Assembly: GCA_011772495.1 (NCBI GenBank)
Contig: WVZL01000032.1
Span: 77,893 to 141,892 of the forward strand
DNA: 64,000 nucleotides
Source: Candidatus Aminicenantota bacterium
Lineage (GTDB): Bacteria; Acidobacteriota; Aminicenantia; Aminicenantales; Aminicenantaceae
Direction: 5' to 3'
Shown piece after piece: positions 1-8,805 of this stretch; within the stretch, counting starts at the first letter, position 1; each line of letters opens with the position of its first letter. Below the pieces are notes generated by a model. That model did no database searches and was not told where the DNA came from. It saw nothing but the letters and a program-made list of their open reading frames with translations. Position numbers and translations under genes: made by a program.

Positions 1-1
1 T

Positions 2-325
2 TTATTCTTAAGGATGAGTTGGTTCAAGAGCCTGAATCCTTACCAAGAAATTGGGGGCTTGAGACGACATCAGATAAACGGCTTTGCAGGAGTCAAGATC
101 CCCAAGCTTTCCCTTGAGGCCCAGGGTGAGATCAGTTATAACATCCTAGAACGCAAGATGCTTTATTCTGGCCTGAATTTCGTGTACCATTACCAGTGTC
201 TTGATTTCAGAGGTGAGATCAGAGTCTTCCATTTTCGTGAAGAACCTGAATTACAGCTCCGATTTTCTTTGGGACTGGGAAACATAGGCAAGACCTTTGA
301 TTTTTTAGGTGGATTGGGATTTTGA
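2..325 (+). CDS. lptD: LptD-like outer-membrane LPS assembly protein, C-terminal fragment
   Basis: The reading frame is already open at the left edge (codons before the first ATG at 14 encode LFLR), so this is the 3' end of a larger gene. The roughly 107 visible residues alternate polar and hydrophobic positions like beta-barrel strands, contain a late Cys in a YHYQCLDF motif of the kind seen near the end of LptD proteins, and end in Phe (GGLGF), the usual outer-membrane insertion signature. LptD places LPS in the outer leaflet, which fits the LPS and nucleotide-sugar genes that follow. Without the N-terminal OstA domain, another barrel family cannot be excluded. The stop lies 1 bp before rmlA. 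Confidence 0.55.
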   Translation, partial: LFLRMSWFKSLNPYQEIGGLRRHQINGFAGVKIPKLSLEAQGEISYNILERKMLYSGLNFVYHYQCLDFRGEIRVFHFREEPELQLRFSLGLGNIGKTFDFLGGLGF

Positions 326-326
326 G

Positions 327-1391
327 ATGAAGGGATTGATTCTAAGCGGAGGAAAAGGCACTCGGCTTCGCCCCTTAACTTTCACCCAGGCTAAACAGCT
401 TGTTCCGGTAGCGAATAAGCCGGTTTTGTTTTATGGAATAGAGGCCTTAGTGGAAGCAGGGATAAAGGACATTGGTATCGTCGTCGGAGACACCAGAGAT
501 GAAATCAAGGCCGCGGTGGGAGATGGCAAGAAGTGGGGCATTCGAATCCAATTCATAGAGCAAGAAGCTCCCCTGGGGTTAGCTCATGCCGTGAAGATTT
601 CCGAGAGCTACCTGGGTAAAGACTCCTTTGTCATGTATCTAGGAGATAATATCCTCAAGAGTGGAATCAAGTCTTTAGTCGAAGAATTTCAGGAGCGAAA
701 GCCCAACTCCTTGATCCTCCTCACTGAAGTACCTCAGCCACAGATGTTCGGAGTAGCCGAGCTCAAAGAGGGAAAAGTCGTGAGATTAGTAGAAAAGCCC
801 AAGAAGCCCATGAGCAACCTGGCTCTGGTCGGAGTCTACATGTTCGACTCTCATGTGTTTGAAGCTGTGAAAGCCATTAAGCCTTCCTGGAGGAATGAGC
901 TGGAAATCACAGATGCGATTCAGCACCTCATCGATCAGGGGTATGATGTCCATCCCCATCTTGTTACGGGATGGTGGAAGGATACAGGTAAGATCGAGGA
1001 CATCCTGGAGGCCAACCGATTGATCCTGGAATCGATAACAGGCCAGATTGAGGGAAGCGTTGATTCGACATCCCAGATAAAGGGGGAAGTTATCATCGAG
1101 AAAGATGTTCTGGTTAGAGATAGCATTATACGCGGTCCAGCCATCATCGGTGCCAAGACTGAGATCACCAATTCTTACATCGGCCCTTTCACTTCCATCC
1201 AGGACCGATGCAAGATCATCAAGGCAGAAATCGAGCACAGCATTGTTATGGAAGGGAGTGAAATTCGGGATATCGGGAGTCGAATCGATGAGAGCTTGAT
1301 CGGACGCGAAGCGAAAATATACAAGTCTCCTCCCAAGCCGTCGGCCTATCGATTGGTGGTCGGGGATAAAAGCGAAATTGGCGTTAAGTAA
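327..1391 (+). CDS. rmlA: Glucose-1-phosphate thymidylyltransferase, long form
   Basis: The enzyme joins glucose-1-phosphate and dTTP to give dTDP-glucose, the first step of dTDP-deoxysugar synthesis. The nucleotidyltransferase signature LSGGKGTRLRPLT sits at residues 5-17, followed by the sugar-phosphate nucleotidyltransferase fold to about residue 235. A C-terminal left-handed beta-helix with hexapeptide-like repeats follows (residues about 245-345), which marks the long RmlA/StrD-type form of about 355 residues. The ORF track starts at a GTG at 309, but the ATG at 327 directly precedes the conserved KGLILSGG start and avoids overlap with the upstream stop. It is followed closely by rmlC and rmlB, so one operon is likely. 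Confidence 0.9.
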   Translation: MKGLILSGGKGTRLRPLTFTQAKQLVPVANKPVLFYGIEALVEAGIKDIGIVVGDTRDEIKAAVGDGKKWGIRIQFIEQEAPLGLAHAVKISESYLGKDSFVMYLGDNILKSGIKSLVEEFQERKPNSLILLTEVPQPQMFGVAELKEGKVVRLVEKPKKPMSNLALVGVYMFDSHVFEAVKAIKPSWRNELEITDAIQHLIDQGYDVHPHLVTGWWKDTGKIEDILEANRLILESITGQIEGSVDSTSQIKGEVIIEKDVLVRDSIIRGPAIIGAKTEITNSYIGPFTSIQDRCKIIKAEIEHSIVMEGSEIRDIGSRIDESLIGREAKIYKSPPKPSAYRLVVGDKSEIGVK

Positions 1392-1404
1392 AGGAAGCAA
1401 AAAA

Positions 1405-1860
1405 ATGATTGATGGCGTGAAGACCAAAAAATTAAAAGTTCTTCCTGATGAGAGGGGAAGATTGATGGAAATTTTGCGTCGTGATGATGATCTGTTCTTG
1501 AATTTTGGGCAGGTCTACATGACGACCACCTATCCGAATGTGGTTAAAGCCTGGCACAAGCATGAAAAACAAACCGATAATGTTGCCTGCATCCAGGGGA
1601 TGATCAAGATGGCCTTGTATGATGCCCGGGAGAAATCTCCGACCTTCAAAGAAGTTGATGAGTTCTATCTCGGCTTCCATGATCCGCTGCTTATCCAGGT
1701 TCCAGCCGGAGTCTATCATGGCTGGATGTGTATCAGCGATGAAGAAGCGATCGTTATAAACGTCCCTACTGAACCCTATGATTACGAGAATCCCGACGAA
1801 CAGCGCTTGGATCCCCACGAGAACGATATCCCTTATGATTGGCGCCGCAAGGATGGCTAG
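1405..1860 (+). CDS. rmlC: dTDP-4-dehydrorhamnose 3,5-epimerase family protein
   Basis: This is a cupin-fold epimerase of about 151 residues, acting on dTDP-4-keto-6-deoxyhexose made by RmlB. Family features are WHKHEKQTDN around the catalytic histidine, the VPAGVYHGW segment and the NPDEQRLDPHENDIPYDW C-terminal signature. The ATG at 1405 is preceded by an AAAGGAAG ribosome site, so the track's upstream TTG at 1378 is rejected. It is shorter than classical RmlC (about 180 residues), as is common for this subgroup, and the exact product sugar cannot be deduced because no rmlD lies in the window. Its 3' end overlaps rmlB by 8 bp. Confidence 0.85.
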   Translation: MIDGVKTKKLKVLPDERGRLMEILRRDDDLFLNFGQVYMTTTYPNVVKAWHKHEKQTDNVACIQGMIKMALYDAREKSPTFKEVDEFYLGFHDPLLIQVPAGVYHGWMCISDEEAIVINVPTEPYDYENPDEQRLDPHENDIPYDWRRKDG

Positions 1861-2884
1861 CGAACGCAGCTTCGAGGATAAAACCCTGCTGGTGACAGGA
1901 GGGGCAGGGTTTATCGGCAGCAATTTCATCCATTATTGGCTGAAGCGCTATTCCCGTTGCCGAGTTATCAACCTCGACAAGCTAACTTATGCTGGCAACC
2001 TGGACAACTTGAAGGAGGTGGACAAGGATCCTCGTTACGAATTCATTCAGGGAGACATTCGAGATAAAAAACTTGTTAAAAAGATATTCCGTAAAGTCCA
2101 AGGAGTGGTTCATTTTGCAGCCGAGACTCACGTGGATCGCTCAATTCTGGACGCTGGCGAATTTGTGTTAACCGATGTCTTCGGCACTTTTGTCCTCCTC
2201 GACGCTTTGAAGGATTCCAAAGTCGAGTTTTTCATTCACCTCTCCACAGATGAGGTATACGGAAGCCGTGATAAAGGTCATTTTTCCGAGGAAGACCCTT
2301 TATGCCCTTCTTCCCCCTATTCAGCCAGTAAGGCAGGCGCAGACAGGCTGGCTTATGCCTACCATAAAACCTACTCCTTGCCCATTATTATTCTCAGGCC
2401 GAGCAACAATTTTGGCCCTTACCAATACCCGGAAAAATTCATTCCCCTTTTCGTGACCAATGCCTTGGAGGGAAAACCTCTCCCCCTGTACGGAAGAGGA
2501 ACGAATGTTCGCGACTGGCTCTATGTCGAAGATCATTGCCGGGCCATCGACCTAGTGATTCGAGCAGGGAAACTGGGGGAAATCTACAATGTGGGTGCGA
2601 ACGCTGAAATCGAGAACAATGTCGTAGCCGAGAAAATTGTCGATTTTTTGGGAAAGCCCAAGAGTCTGATAAAGCGTGTGCCTGACAGGTTGGGTCATGA
2701 TAAAAGATATGCCCTTGATTGCCGGAAAGTCCGTGCCTTGGGGTGGAAGCCAGAATGGGATTTTGAAGAGGCTTTAGCTTCTACAGTTCAGTGGTATCAG
2801 GAAAATCAAATCTGGTGGAAGAAGATCAAAGAGAAGAGCCGGGATTTCCGCAGCTTCTACGAGGAATATTACCGCCGTCGCTAG
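1853..2884 (+). CDS. rmlB: dTDP-glucose 4,6-dehydratase
   Basis: This extended short-chain dehydrogenase converts dTDP-glucose to dTDP-4-keto-6-deoxyglucose using bound NAD. The Rossmann motif GGAGFIGSN is near residue 16, THVDRSI follows, the catalytic STDEVYG Asp-Glu pair is present, and the YSASK catalytic Tyr/Lys motif comes next, with a normal C-terminal sugar-nucleotide domain (343 residues in all). The track begins at 1778, but residues before the ATG at 1853 are merely an out-of-frame reading of rmlC, while the sequence after it starts like the family. It overlaps rmlC by 8 bp, implying translational coupling. It ends just before a hairpin repeat. Confidence 0.92.
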   Translation: MASERSFEDKTLLVTGGAGFIGSNFIHYWLKRYSRCRVINLDKLTYAGNLDNLKEVDKDPRYEFIQGDIRDKKLVKKIFRKVQGVVHFAAETHVDRSILDAGEFVLTDVFGTFVLLDALKDSKVEFFIHLSTDEVYGSRDKGHFSEEDPLCPSSPYSASKAGADRLAYAYHKTYSLPIIILRPSNNFGPYQYPEKFIPLFVTNALEGKPLPLYGRGTNVRDWLYVEDHCRAIDLVIRAGKLGEIYNVGANAEIENNVVAEKIVDFLGKPKSLIKRVPDRLGHDKRYALDCRKVRALGWKPEWDFEEALASTVQWYQENQIWWKKIKEKSRDFRSFYEEYYRRR

Positions 2885-2964
2885 GGGTCAGGATATAACT
2901 TTCAACGTTTTGCCATCTCCATCATATGTTTTCTCGAAAATGTTGAAGGTTAGGATCTGATTCC
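2884..2964. repeat. Imperfect-palindrome hairpin repeat, copy 1
   Basis: A stretch starting GGGGTCAGGATATAACTTTC and ending GTTGAAGGTTAGGATCTG can fold on itself: TAACTTTCAACGTTTT pairs with AAAATGTTGAAGGTTA around a roughly 22-nt loop. A second copy with the same left arm lies at 11256-11335. The GGGGTCAGGTCTT-type ends resemble palindromic REP/MITE elements mobilised by Y1-family REP-associated transposases. No transposase gene is in the window. Placement directly after the rmlB stop also allows a role as an mRNA 3' end. Confidence 0.6.
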
Positions 2965-3048
2965 TTTCTTATTCAAATAAAAGAACCGTCCTCAATCGCT
3001 TTATTTAAGAATGATTCGTTCAGGACTCTAGGAATGAATCAAAAAATT

Positions 3049-3077
3049 TTGTTTTTTGCCCTCATTGTGAGTACAAT
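3049..3077 (+). promoter_or_regulatory. Candidate sigma-70 promoter for the GMD/RMD pair
   Basis: TTGTTT and TACAAT are separated by 17 bp, about 50 bp before the ATG at 3131. The -35 matches four of six consensus bases and the -10 matches five. The call is based on spacing and sequence only. Confidence 0.4.
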
Positions 3078-3130
3078 GATAAACTCAATACCTGATTTTT
3101 GGGTCATATTCTGTTATCCAAGGAGGACTC

Positions 3131-4087
3131 ATGCGAGTACTAGTCACAGGAATAACCGGATTCGCTGGAAGCCATTTGGCGGATTATATTCTTCAGAACC
3201 AACCAGGAGTTGAAGTCCATGGAATGGTTCGCTGGAGAAGCAGGCTGGAGAACATTCTCCATCTGAAGGAAAAGATAAAGCTTCATGAGGCTGATTTAAA
3301 GGATATTGTTTCCTTGAAAAAATGTCTGGAAGAAGTGGAGCCTGATCGCATTTTTCATCTAGCAGCCCAGAGTTTTGTGCCGACCTCCTGGAGATGCCCT
3401 GCTGAGACTTTCACTATCAACGCCGTAGGGCAGATTAATCTTTTTGAGGCCGTACTATCTCTTAAACTTTCTCCCAAGATTCATGTGGCTGGTTCCAGTG
3501 AGGAATATGGATTGACCCACCCTGAGGAGATGCCTATGAAGGAAACAAATCCCCTGAGGCCGCTGAGTCCTTATGCGGTCAGCAAAGTGGCCCAAGATTT
3601 TTTAGCTTTCCAGTATTTTAAAAGCTATGGTTTAAAGACAGTCAGGACCAGAGGTTTTAATCATACAGGCCCCCGCCGGGGTGAAGTCTTCATCTGTTCA
3701 TCCTTTGCCAAGCAGATCGCAGAGATTGAGAAGAAGAAACAAAAGTCAGTTATTTCTGTCGGCAACTTGGAGGCCAAAAGAGATTTTACCGATGTCCGAG
3801 ATACCGTTCGTGCTTACTGGCTTGGCTTGGAAAAGGGAGAAGAAGGGGAGGTCTATAATATAGGAAGCGGGAAATCTTACTCGATGCAAGAAGTCCTGGA
3901 CATGCTTCTTTCCATGGCCTCGATCAACATTAAAGTCGAGGTGGATCCGGCCAGGCTAAGACCTTCTGATGTTCCCATACTGATGTCCGACTGTACCAAA
4001 TTCACTCAGCTAACTGGCTGGGAGCCTAAGATTCCTTTCCAACAGTCGCTCCAGGACTTGCTGGATTACTGGAGAGAAAGGATTTGA
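3131..4087 (+). CDS. GDP-mannose 4,6-dehydratase family SDR
   Basis: This 318-residue extended SDR has a GITGFAGSH nucleotide-binding loop at residues 7-15, the GSSEEYG segment typical of GDP-mannose dehydratases, the catalytic YAVSK motif, and a TRGFNHTGPRRG substrate loop. It probably turns GDP-mannose into GDP-4-keto-6-deoxymannose, although family members also include the matching reductases. A good AAGGAGG ribosome site precedes the ATG. The next gene is a diverged paralog overlapping by 4 bp, so the pair could make GDP-rhamnose from GDP-mannose for LPS or glycan. Which of the two is the dehydratase is inferred from the GSSEEYG motif here against SSSDIYG in the partner. Confidence 0.78.
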   Translation: MRVLVTGITGFAGSHLADYILQNQPGVEVHGMVRWRSRLENILHLKEKIKLHEADLKDIVSLKKCLEEVEPDRIFHLAAQSFVPTSWRCPAETFTINAVGQINLFEAVLSLKLSPKIHVAGSSEEYGLTHPEEMPMKETNPLRPLSPYAVSKVAQDFLAFQYFKSYGLKTVRTRGFNHTGPRRGEVFICSSFAKQIAEIEKKKQKSVISVGNLEAKRDFTDVRDTVRAYWLGLEKGEEGEVYNIGSGKSYSMQEVLDMLLSMASINIKVEVDPARLRPSDVPILMSDCTKFTQLTGWEPKIPFQQSLQDLLDYWRERI

Positions 4088-5031
4088 GAATCTTTATCAG
4101 TGGTGCCACAGGCTTTGTGGGCCACCATCTCGTAGATTTCTTGTCCTCCTCAGAACATACCATCTACGGCACTTCCTATCCCCACCATCCTCCTTCCTCG
4201 GAGAAAAATATTGACTTTCTGGATATAAGGAAAGAAAAAGAAGTCTTCAGAATTATAGAAAAGACTAAGCCCCACTGGATTTTTCATTTCGCGGCTGTAT
4301 CGAATGTGAGACATTCCTGGGAAATGAGGAAGGAAACCCTCGAGACAAACCTGATGGGGACTTTTTATTTTTTTGAGGCCGCAAGAAAATTTTGTCCTGA
4401 ATGCCGCTTTCTTTTCATAAGCTCTTCGGATATCTACGGAGGCATGCTTCCAGAAGAGGAGCTTCTCCAGGAAGAGAATTCCTTTCATGTTCTGAGTCCT
4501 TATTCTTTCTCTAAAGTCAGCGGTGAGCTGTTGAGCAGGTTTTACAACCAGGTTGAAGAATTAGATGTTCTCATTGCCCGACCTTTTCCCCATACCGGAC
4601 CCGGGCAAAGCCCAGATTTTGTCTGCTCTGATTGGGCTCGCCAGATTGCCAGGATCGAGGCGAACCTCTCCCAGCCCGTCATTAGGGTTGGAAACATTGA
4701 GGTCAAGAGGGATTTTAGTGATGTCAGGGATGTGGTCAAAGCCTATTTTCTCCTTTTAGAGAAAGGGAAAAGAGGAGAAACTTACAATGTTTGTTCAGAA
4801 AAGGGAGTTTCGCTAAAGCAAATAATAGAGCTTCTTCTCTCTAATTCCTCTCCAGAGATTGCTGTCGAAGCCGATCCTAAGAAATTTCGAAAAGCAGATA
4901 TTCCTATCCTGGTCGGAAGCAGCCAGAAGATAAGAAGGGATACGGGTTGGAAGCCAGAGATTCCCTTGGAGAAAACGCTGTTGGATCTGTTAGAATACTG
5001 GCGGAAGAGAATAAAGAAAGAGGCCAGCTAA
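4084..5031 (+). CDS. GDP-4-keto-6-deoxymannose reductase-like SDR
   Basis: This 315-residue extended SDR is clearly paralogous to the preceding gene. Both carry an RDF(T/S)DVRD segment near residue 220 and end in a DLL(D/E)YWR(E/K)RI motif. It has SGATGFVGHH for NAD(P) binding and YSFSK as catalytic Tyr/Lys, but SSSDIYG replaces the dehydratase motif, suggesting a reductase such as RMD. It starts with TTG inside the TTGA overlap with the upstream stop, which indicates coupled translation. Together the two genes most likely convert GDP-mannose to GDP-rhamnose or a similar deoxyhexose. Substrate assignment is inferred. Confidence 0.72.
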   Translation: MRIFISGATGFVGHHLVDFLSSSEHTIYGTSYPHHPPSSEKNIDFLDIRKEKEVFRIIEKTKPHWIFHFAAVSNVRHSWEMRKETLETNLMGTFYFFEAARKFCPECRFLFISSSDIYGGMLPEEELLQEENSFHVLSPYSFSKVSGELLSRFYNQVEELDVLIARPFPHTGPGQSPDFVCSDWARQIARIEANLSQPVIRVGNIEVKRDFSDVRDVVKAYFLLLEKGKRGETYNVCSEKGVSLKQIIELLLSNSSPEIAVEADPKKFRKADIPILVGSSQKIRRDTGWKPEIPLEKTLLDLLEYWRKRIKKEAS

Positions 5032-5084
5032 TTCTCAGCCTCATTATCGTGCTTGCTTGATCAATCCGGCCTTCTATTTATTTC

Positions 5085-6554
5085 TTATATGTTGAGTTCG
5101 AGTTGTCTTTCTTGAATAAGTTTTCTGTGTTTTTCGATAGCTTTGAGGATTTCAGGCGTGACATCTCCCGTAGGGTAAATTCCGTCAAAACAGGCGCCGC
5201 AGAAGGAAGTCAGTTTTTTGTTTCCCAGCCGAACTGCTTTTTTCAGAGAATCCAGAGACTGATAAATGACTTTGTCGGCTCCGATGTCTTTGGCGATCTG
5301 GTCCAGGTTTGCCTTTCGGGCCAGGAACTCGGTCTTGGTTTGCATGTCTATGCCATAGACGCAGGGATGTCTGAGGGGAGGTGAGTAGGAAGCAAAATAG
5401 ACTTTTTTGGCTCCGCATTCTCGGGCCAAGGCCACGATCTGACGAGACGTATGCCCTCTGACAATGCTGTCATCTACGAGCAGGACATTTTTATTCTTAA
5501 ATTCAGAAGCAATGGGATTCAGTTTCTGACGGACTGAGCTCCGTCTTTTGTCTTCAGCTGGCATGATAAAGGTTCGTCCAATGTAGCGATTCTTAACCAA
5601 AGCTTCCCTGTATTTCAGGTTCAATTTGCGGGCTATCTCGATAGATGCATCCCGAGCAGAATCGGGTACAGGAACCACGACATCGATCTTAAGGTTGTGC
5701 TTTTTGATCTCATCAGCCAGGAACCGTCCTAAGTTAACCCGGCACTTGTAGACGTTGACGTTGTCGATGAAGGAGTCTGGTCGCGCGAAGTAGACCCATT
5801 CGAAGAGGCATGGTGTGTGAGGGCAGTGGGCGATTTTCTTGGAGTGAACCTTGTGCTGGTTGTCGATGAATACCGCTTGTCCTGCCTCTATGTTCTTGAG
5901 CTGATTGAAATTCATGATGTTGAGGCAGACGCTTTCAGAGGCGACAGCATAGGAGGGAAGTATCCCATCGTCTCTCCGACCGAAAACAAGGGGCTTGATC
6001 CCGTAGGGATCCCGGAAAGCCACCAGTCCCTGTTCAGCGATGTAAGCCACCACCGAGTAGCTCCCTTTGACTTTTCTATACACTCCAGCCACAGCTTTAA
6101 ATATGTTTTCAGGCTTCAATTTTTTTATTTTCTGCTCAGCCAGTTCTTGAGCGAAAATATTCAGGATCGCTTCCACATCGTTGTCGGAGTTTAAGAGACG
6201 GTGGTATTGATCGAAGAGAAGTTTTTTCAGTTCGGCGTAGTTGATAACATTACCATTGTGGGCCATGATTATTCCGAAGGGAGAGTTCACCCGAAAAGGC
6301 TGGGCATCTTCTCCCCTGCCTCCCCCTATTGTGGGATAGCGGGTATGTCCGATGCCGACATTTCCTTTCAATCGCTGGACATTATCTTGCGTAAAAATGT
6401 CCTGAACCAGTCCGTTTCCCTTCTTGGTGTGGAACTTTCCGTCATAAGTGATGATTCCTGCTGCATCTTGACCTCGGTGCTGAATGGCCAGCAGCCCTTG
6501 ATAGAGATCTCGAACAACATTATCACTATCCAGAATTCCGATGACTCCGCACAT
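5085..6554 (-). CDS. purF: Amidophosphoribosyltransferase
   Basis: This is the first committed enzyme of purine synthesis: glutamine plus PRPP gives phosphoribosylamine. Cys2 immediately follows the initiator Met and is the Ntn glutaminase nucleophile (MCGVIGI). GHTRYPTIGGG and AHNGNVINY form the glutamine site. The PRPP loop VLLVDDSIVRGHTS lies near residue 350, and the C-terminal CGACFDGIYPTGD region carries the cysteines found in Fe-S-containing PurF types. Length is 489 residues, normal for the family. It stands alone here, convergent with the SDR pair and downstream of its own promoter-like sequence. Confidence 0.95.
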   Translation of the reverse strand: MCGVIGILDSDNVVRDLYQGLLAIQHRGQDAAGIITYDGKFHTKKGNGLVQDIFTQDNVQRLKGNVGIGHTRYPTIGGGRGEDAQPFRVNSPFGIIMAHNGNVINYAELKKLLFDQYHRLLNSDNDVEAILNIFAQELAEQKIKKLKPENIFKAVAGVYRKVKGSYSVVAYIAEQGLVAFRDPYGIKPLVFGRRDDGILPSYAVASESVCLNIMNFNQLKNIEAGQAVFIDNQHKVHSKKIAHCPHTPCLFEWVYFARPDSFIDNVNVYKCRVNLGRFLADEIKKHNLKIDVVVPVPDSARDASIEIARKLNLKYREALVKNRYIGRTFIMPAEDKRRSSVRQKLNPIASEFKNKNVLLVDDSIVRGHTSRQIVALARECGAKKVYFASYSPPLRHPCVYGIDMQTKTEFLARKANLDQIAKDIGADKVIYQSLDSLKKAVRLGNKKLTSFCGACFDGIYPTGDVTPEILKAIEKHRKLIQERQLELNI

Positions 6555-6573
6555 TTTACTAGACTTACCTAAT

Positions 6574-6602
6574 ATTATAAAACCTTTTCCCTCTAAGGTG
6601 AA
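6574..6602 (-). promoter_or_regulatory. Candidate sigma-70 promoter for purF
   Basis: Read on the minus strand, TTCACC and a perfect TATAAT are separated by 17 bp, about 20 bp upstream of the purF start codon. That gives a very short leader, so no purine riboswitch is expected, and none was seen. Confidence 0.45.
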
Positions 6603-6697
6603 GCTTTGTAATTTCTACAGCTAACATATGACAAATGCGGTCCTTGATAATAAGACCTGACCCCATATAGTCTGTATGTTGGGGAAGGGAATGATTT

Positions 6698-7684
6698 CTA
6701 AGGGTTGTTTTGGTATTGCTTTCTCAATGAAGAAAGGAGTTCTGAAGGAGTCACGGTCGCTGTTCCAATCTTTCCTACTACGACTCCCGCAGCTGTATTC
6801 GAAAGAACAGCTGCTTCTTGGATCGAGGCTCCGGCAAGCAGAGCCAGAGCAGCGCAGGCAATAACCGTATCACCTGCCCCTGTGACATCATAGACCTCTT
6901 TGGCAATGGTAGGAATGTGTAGGGCTTTCTCTCCCTTTTGCAGGACACTCATCCCTTGCTCCCCTCTTTTAAGGATGATATAGGTGGCTGAAATTCGGGA
7001 CATGATTTCTTCTCCGGCCTTGGCGACTTGTGTGTCTGTCCGGCAAGCATGCTGGACGATCTTTTCGGCCTCAAAATGATTGGGAGTGATGAGAGTTACG
7101 GGAGAGAAAAGAAAGAAATTTTCGAATTTAGGGTCAACAAAGACAGGGCTCTTTTTCTCCTGAGCGAAAGAGAGGATATTTTTAACCAAGGACGGAGCTA
7201 GAGTCCCTTTATTATAATCAGAAAATAAGATTCCATCGTATTTTTCCTGTTGGATAAAATTGAAAATGCTTTTTTCCATCTGAGAAGAGAGGGGAGATTT
7301 CTTTTCCCAATCGACTCTTACCACCTGTTGATGATGGGCAATGATGCGTGTTTTTACAGTTGTCGGGCGAGCCTTATCGATAAAAATGCCGTCCTTAAAA
7401 GAAACATTCTCTCTGATCCAACGGCCCTCATTATCGTCGCCTATGACGCCGACTAGAATGGGAAAGGCGCCTAGCTTCTCCAGGTTCTGGCTGACATTTC
7501 CTGCGCCGCCCAAGCAGGAGGTATCCTTATTCACTTCCACCACCGGGACAGGGGCTTCGGGAGAGATTCGAGTCACATCACCCCATATGTATTTATCAAG
7601 CATGATGTCACCCAAAATCAATATTTTTTTTCTCTTGAATTCATCGATAGTGTTCGCCATTTTTTCATAATCGACAGTTATCAT
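6698..7684 (-). CDS. hldA: D-glycero-beta-D-manno-heptose-7-phosphate kinase
   Basis: This is a PfkB/ribokinase-fold kinase for the ADP-heptose pathway of LPS inner core. Family marks are GDIMLDKYIWGDV near residue 25, RISPEAPVPVVEV, the GGAGNVSQNL sugar-binding motif and the catalytic DVTGAGDTV motif near residue 270. At 328 residues it contains only the kinase domain and lacks the adenylyltransferase domain of bifunctional HldE, which must be encoded elsewhere. It is the last gene of an LPS operon, overlapping the PHP gene by 4 bp (ATGA). Confidence 0.88.
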   Translation of the reverse strand: MITVDYEKMANTIDEFKRKKILILGDIMLDKYIWGDVTRISPEAPVPVVEVNKDTSCLGGAGNVSQNLEKLGAFPILVGVIGDDNEGRWIRENVSFKDGIFIDKARPTTVKTRIIAHHQQVVRVDWEKKSPLSSQMEKSIFNFIQQEKYDGILFSDYNKGTLAPSLVKNILSFAQEKKSPVFVDPKFENFFLFSPVTLITPNHFEAEKIVQHACRTDTQVAKAGEEIMSRISATYIILKRGEQGMSVLQKGEKALHIPTIAKEVYDVTGAGDTVIACAALALLAGASIQEAAVLSNTAAGVVVGKIGTATVTPSELLSSLRKQYQNNP

Positions 7685-8805
7685 TTTTTCTCCTCTCTTA
7701 AAAAGATTGGGTTAGAAATAATCCAGGGAGCCTTTTTATTCAGGGGCGTTTTCTCTTTAAGATAGACTTCTACCCTGTAAGTGCCAGGTTGTTCGGTTTG
7801 GAAAGTCATCCTTCTCTTGTGGGAGCGTAGAATGGTTTTTCCGTTGTGAACGAGATGAATTTCTTTGGCAAAAGGGAAAGGAGCCCTTACCAGGAGAGTG
7901 ACTGGAGAGTCAAGGAGTAGAGTTTTGCCCATCGGACTCGTTTCTTCTCTTTTTTTGGCCCAAAATCTGAATCCTCTGGCCTCGGCAGCAGCCTCGATGG
8001 CGCAGTAAAATTTTCCCTTCCGTAAGGCATCGAATACCTCTCTCCGGGCTGTTTGGAAATCAGGGGGAAGAGGTTTTTCCAGGAGAAGATGGAGGCGGAG
8101 GAGAGAAAGTAAAGGTTTATAAAGAAGGTGGGCATCCAAACTGAAATAGCCATACAGAGAATGATCGTTATTCAACTCATCCCATTTTATTAAATTCTGT
8201 TGGGGAGGATCGATCATTTTTATTAAGGCGTATTCCGGCATCAGCAATAAAGCAGGGAGATAAGGAAGGGAAGAGAGGAAATTTTTCTTGAGCATAGAAT
8301 CCCCGCTTATGATTTCCATTCCTTGGTAAGGCACGGATTTTCCCCATGACCATTGAGCCTTGGAAAAGGGATGAGCGATGATCGAAAATCCCTTAAGCCT
8401 TCGGATTTGCTTGGCAGCTTCCTCAGCATTCTGTGAGAAAGGGCGAGAAGGCTCATCGAAGGCGAGGCCTACCAGATGGCCCCTGCTCACAGAAAGCTCG
8501 GAGCCAGCCAGCACCAGCAGGCCCTCTTTCCATCCCTGGCTTTGGAGACACTCATAGTTGGGACTGCCGTGGTCGGTTAAGATAATGAAATCCAAAGCGG
8601 AGCCCGCCGCGATCTTTATAATCTTTTCCACATTCTTTCGTCCATCGGAATACTTGGAATGAAGGTGGTAAGCTCCGACAACCTCTGATAGAAAAGATTT
8701 TGGAGGAGGGCGGTATGTTTTAAAGCTCAGCAGGTGATATCCTAACCACAGGAGGTATATGAATAAGAGGATGGTGAGCAAGAGAAAGAATATTTTCTTT
8801 TTCAC
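7681..8805 (-). CDS. Membrane-anchored PHP-domain protein
   Basis: Residues 1-25 form a strongly hydrophobic N-terminal anchor, so the rest (to residue 374) is probably periplasmic. YHLHSKYSDG (residues about 47-56), ILTDHG and the later SIIAHPF are the metal-binding motifs of PHP phosphoesterases. The C-terminal 90 residues look like a beta-sandwich (many V/Y/R-rich strands). It sits between hldA and the O-antigen ligase with 4-bp overlaps on both sides, so a role in LPS or surface-glycan phosphate chemistry is inferred. The substrate is unknown. Confidence 0.75.
   Translation of the reverse strand: MKKKIFFLLLTILLFIYLLWLGYHLLSFKTYRPPPKSFLSEVVGAYHLHSKYSDGRKNVEKIIKIAAGSALDFIILTDHGSPNYECLQSQGWKEGLLVLAGSELSVSRGHLVGLAFDEPSRPFSQNAEEAAKQIRRLKGFSIIAHPFSKAQWSWGKSVPYQGMEIISGDSMLKKNFLSSLPYLPALLLMPEYALIKMIDPPQQNLIKWDELNNDHSLYGYFSLDAHLLYKPLLSLLRLHLLLEKPLPPDFQTARREVFDALRKGKFYCAIEAAAEARGFRFWAKKREETSPMGKTLLLDSPVTLLVRAPFPFAKEIHLVHNGKTILRSHKRRMTFQTEQPGTYRVEVYLKEKTPLNKKAPWIISNPIFLREEKK

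Noticed and set aside
6555-6697. Purine riboswitch before purF
   Set aside because: The -10 lies about 20 bp from the start codon, so there is no leader long enough, and no purine aptamer motif was seen.
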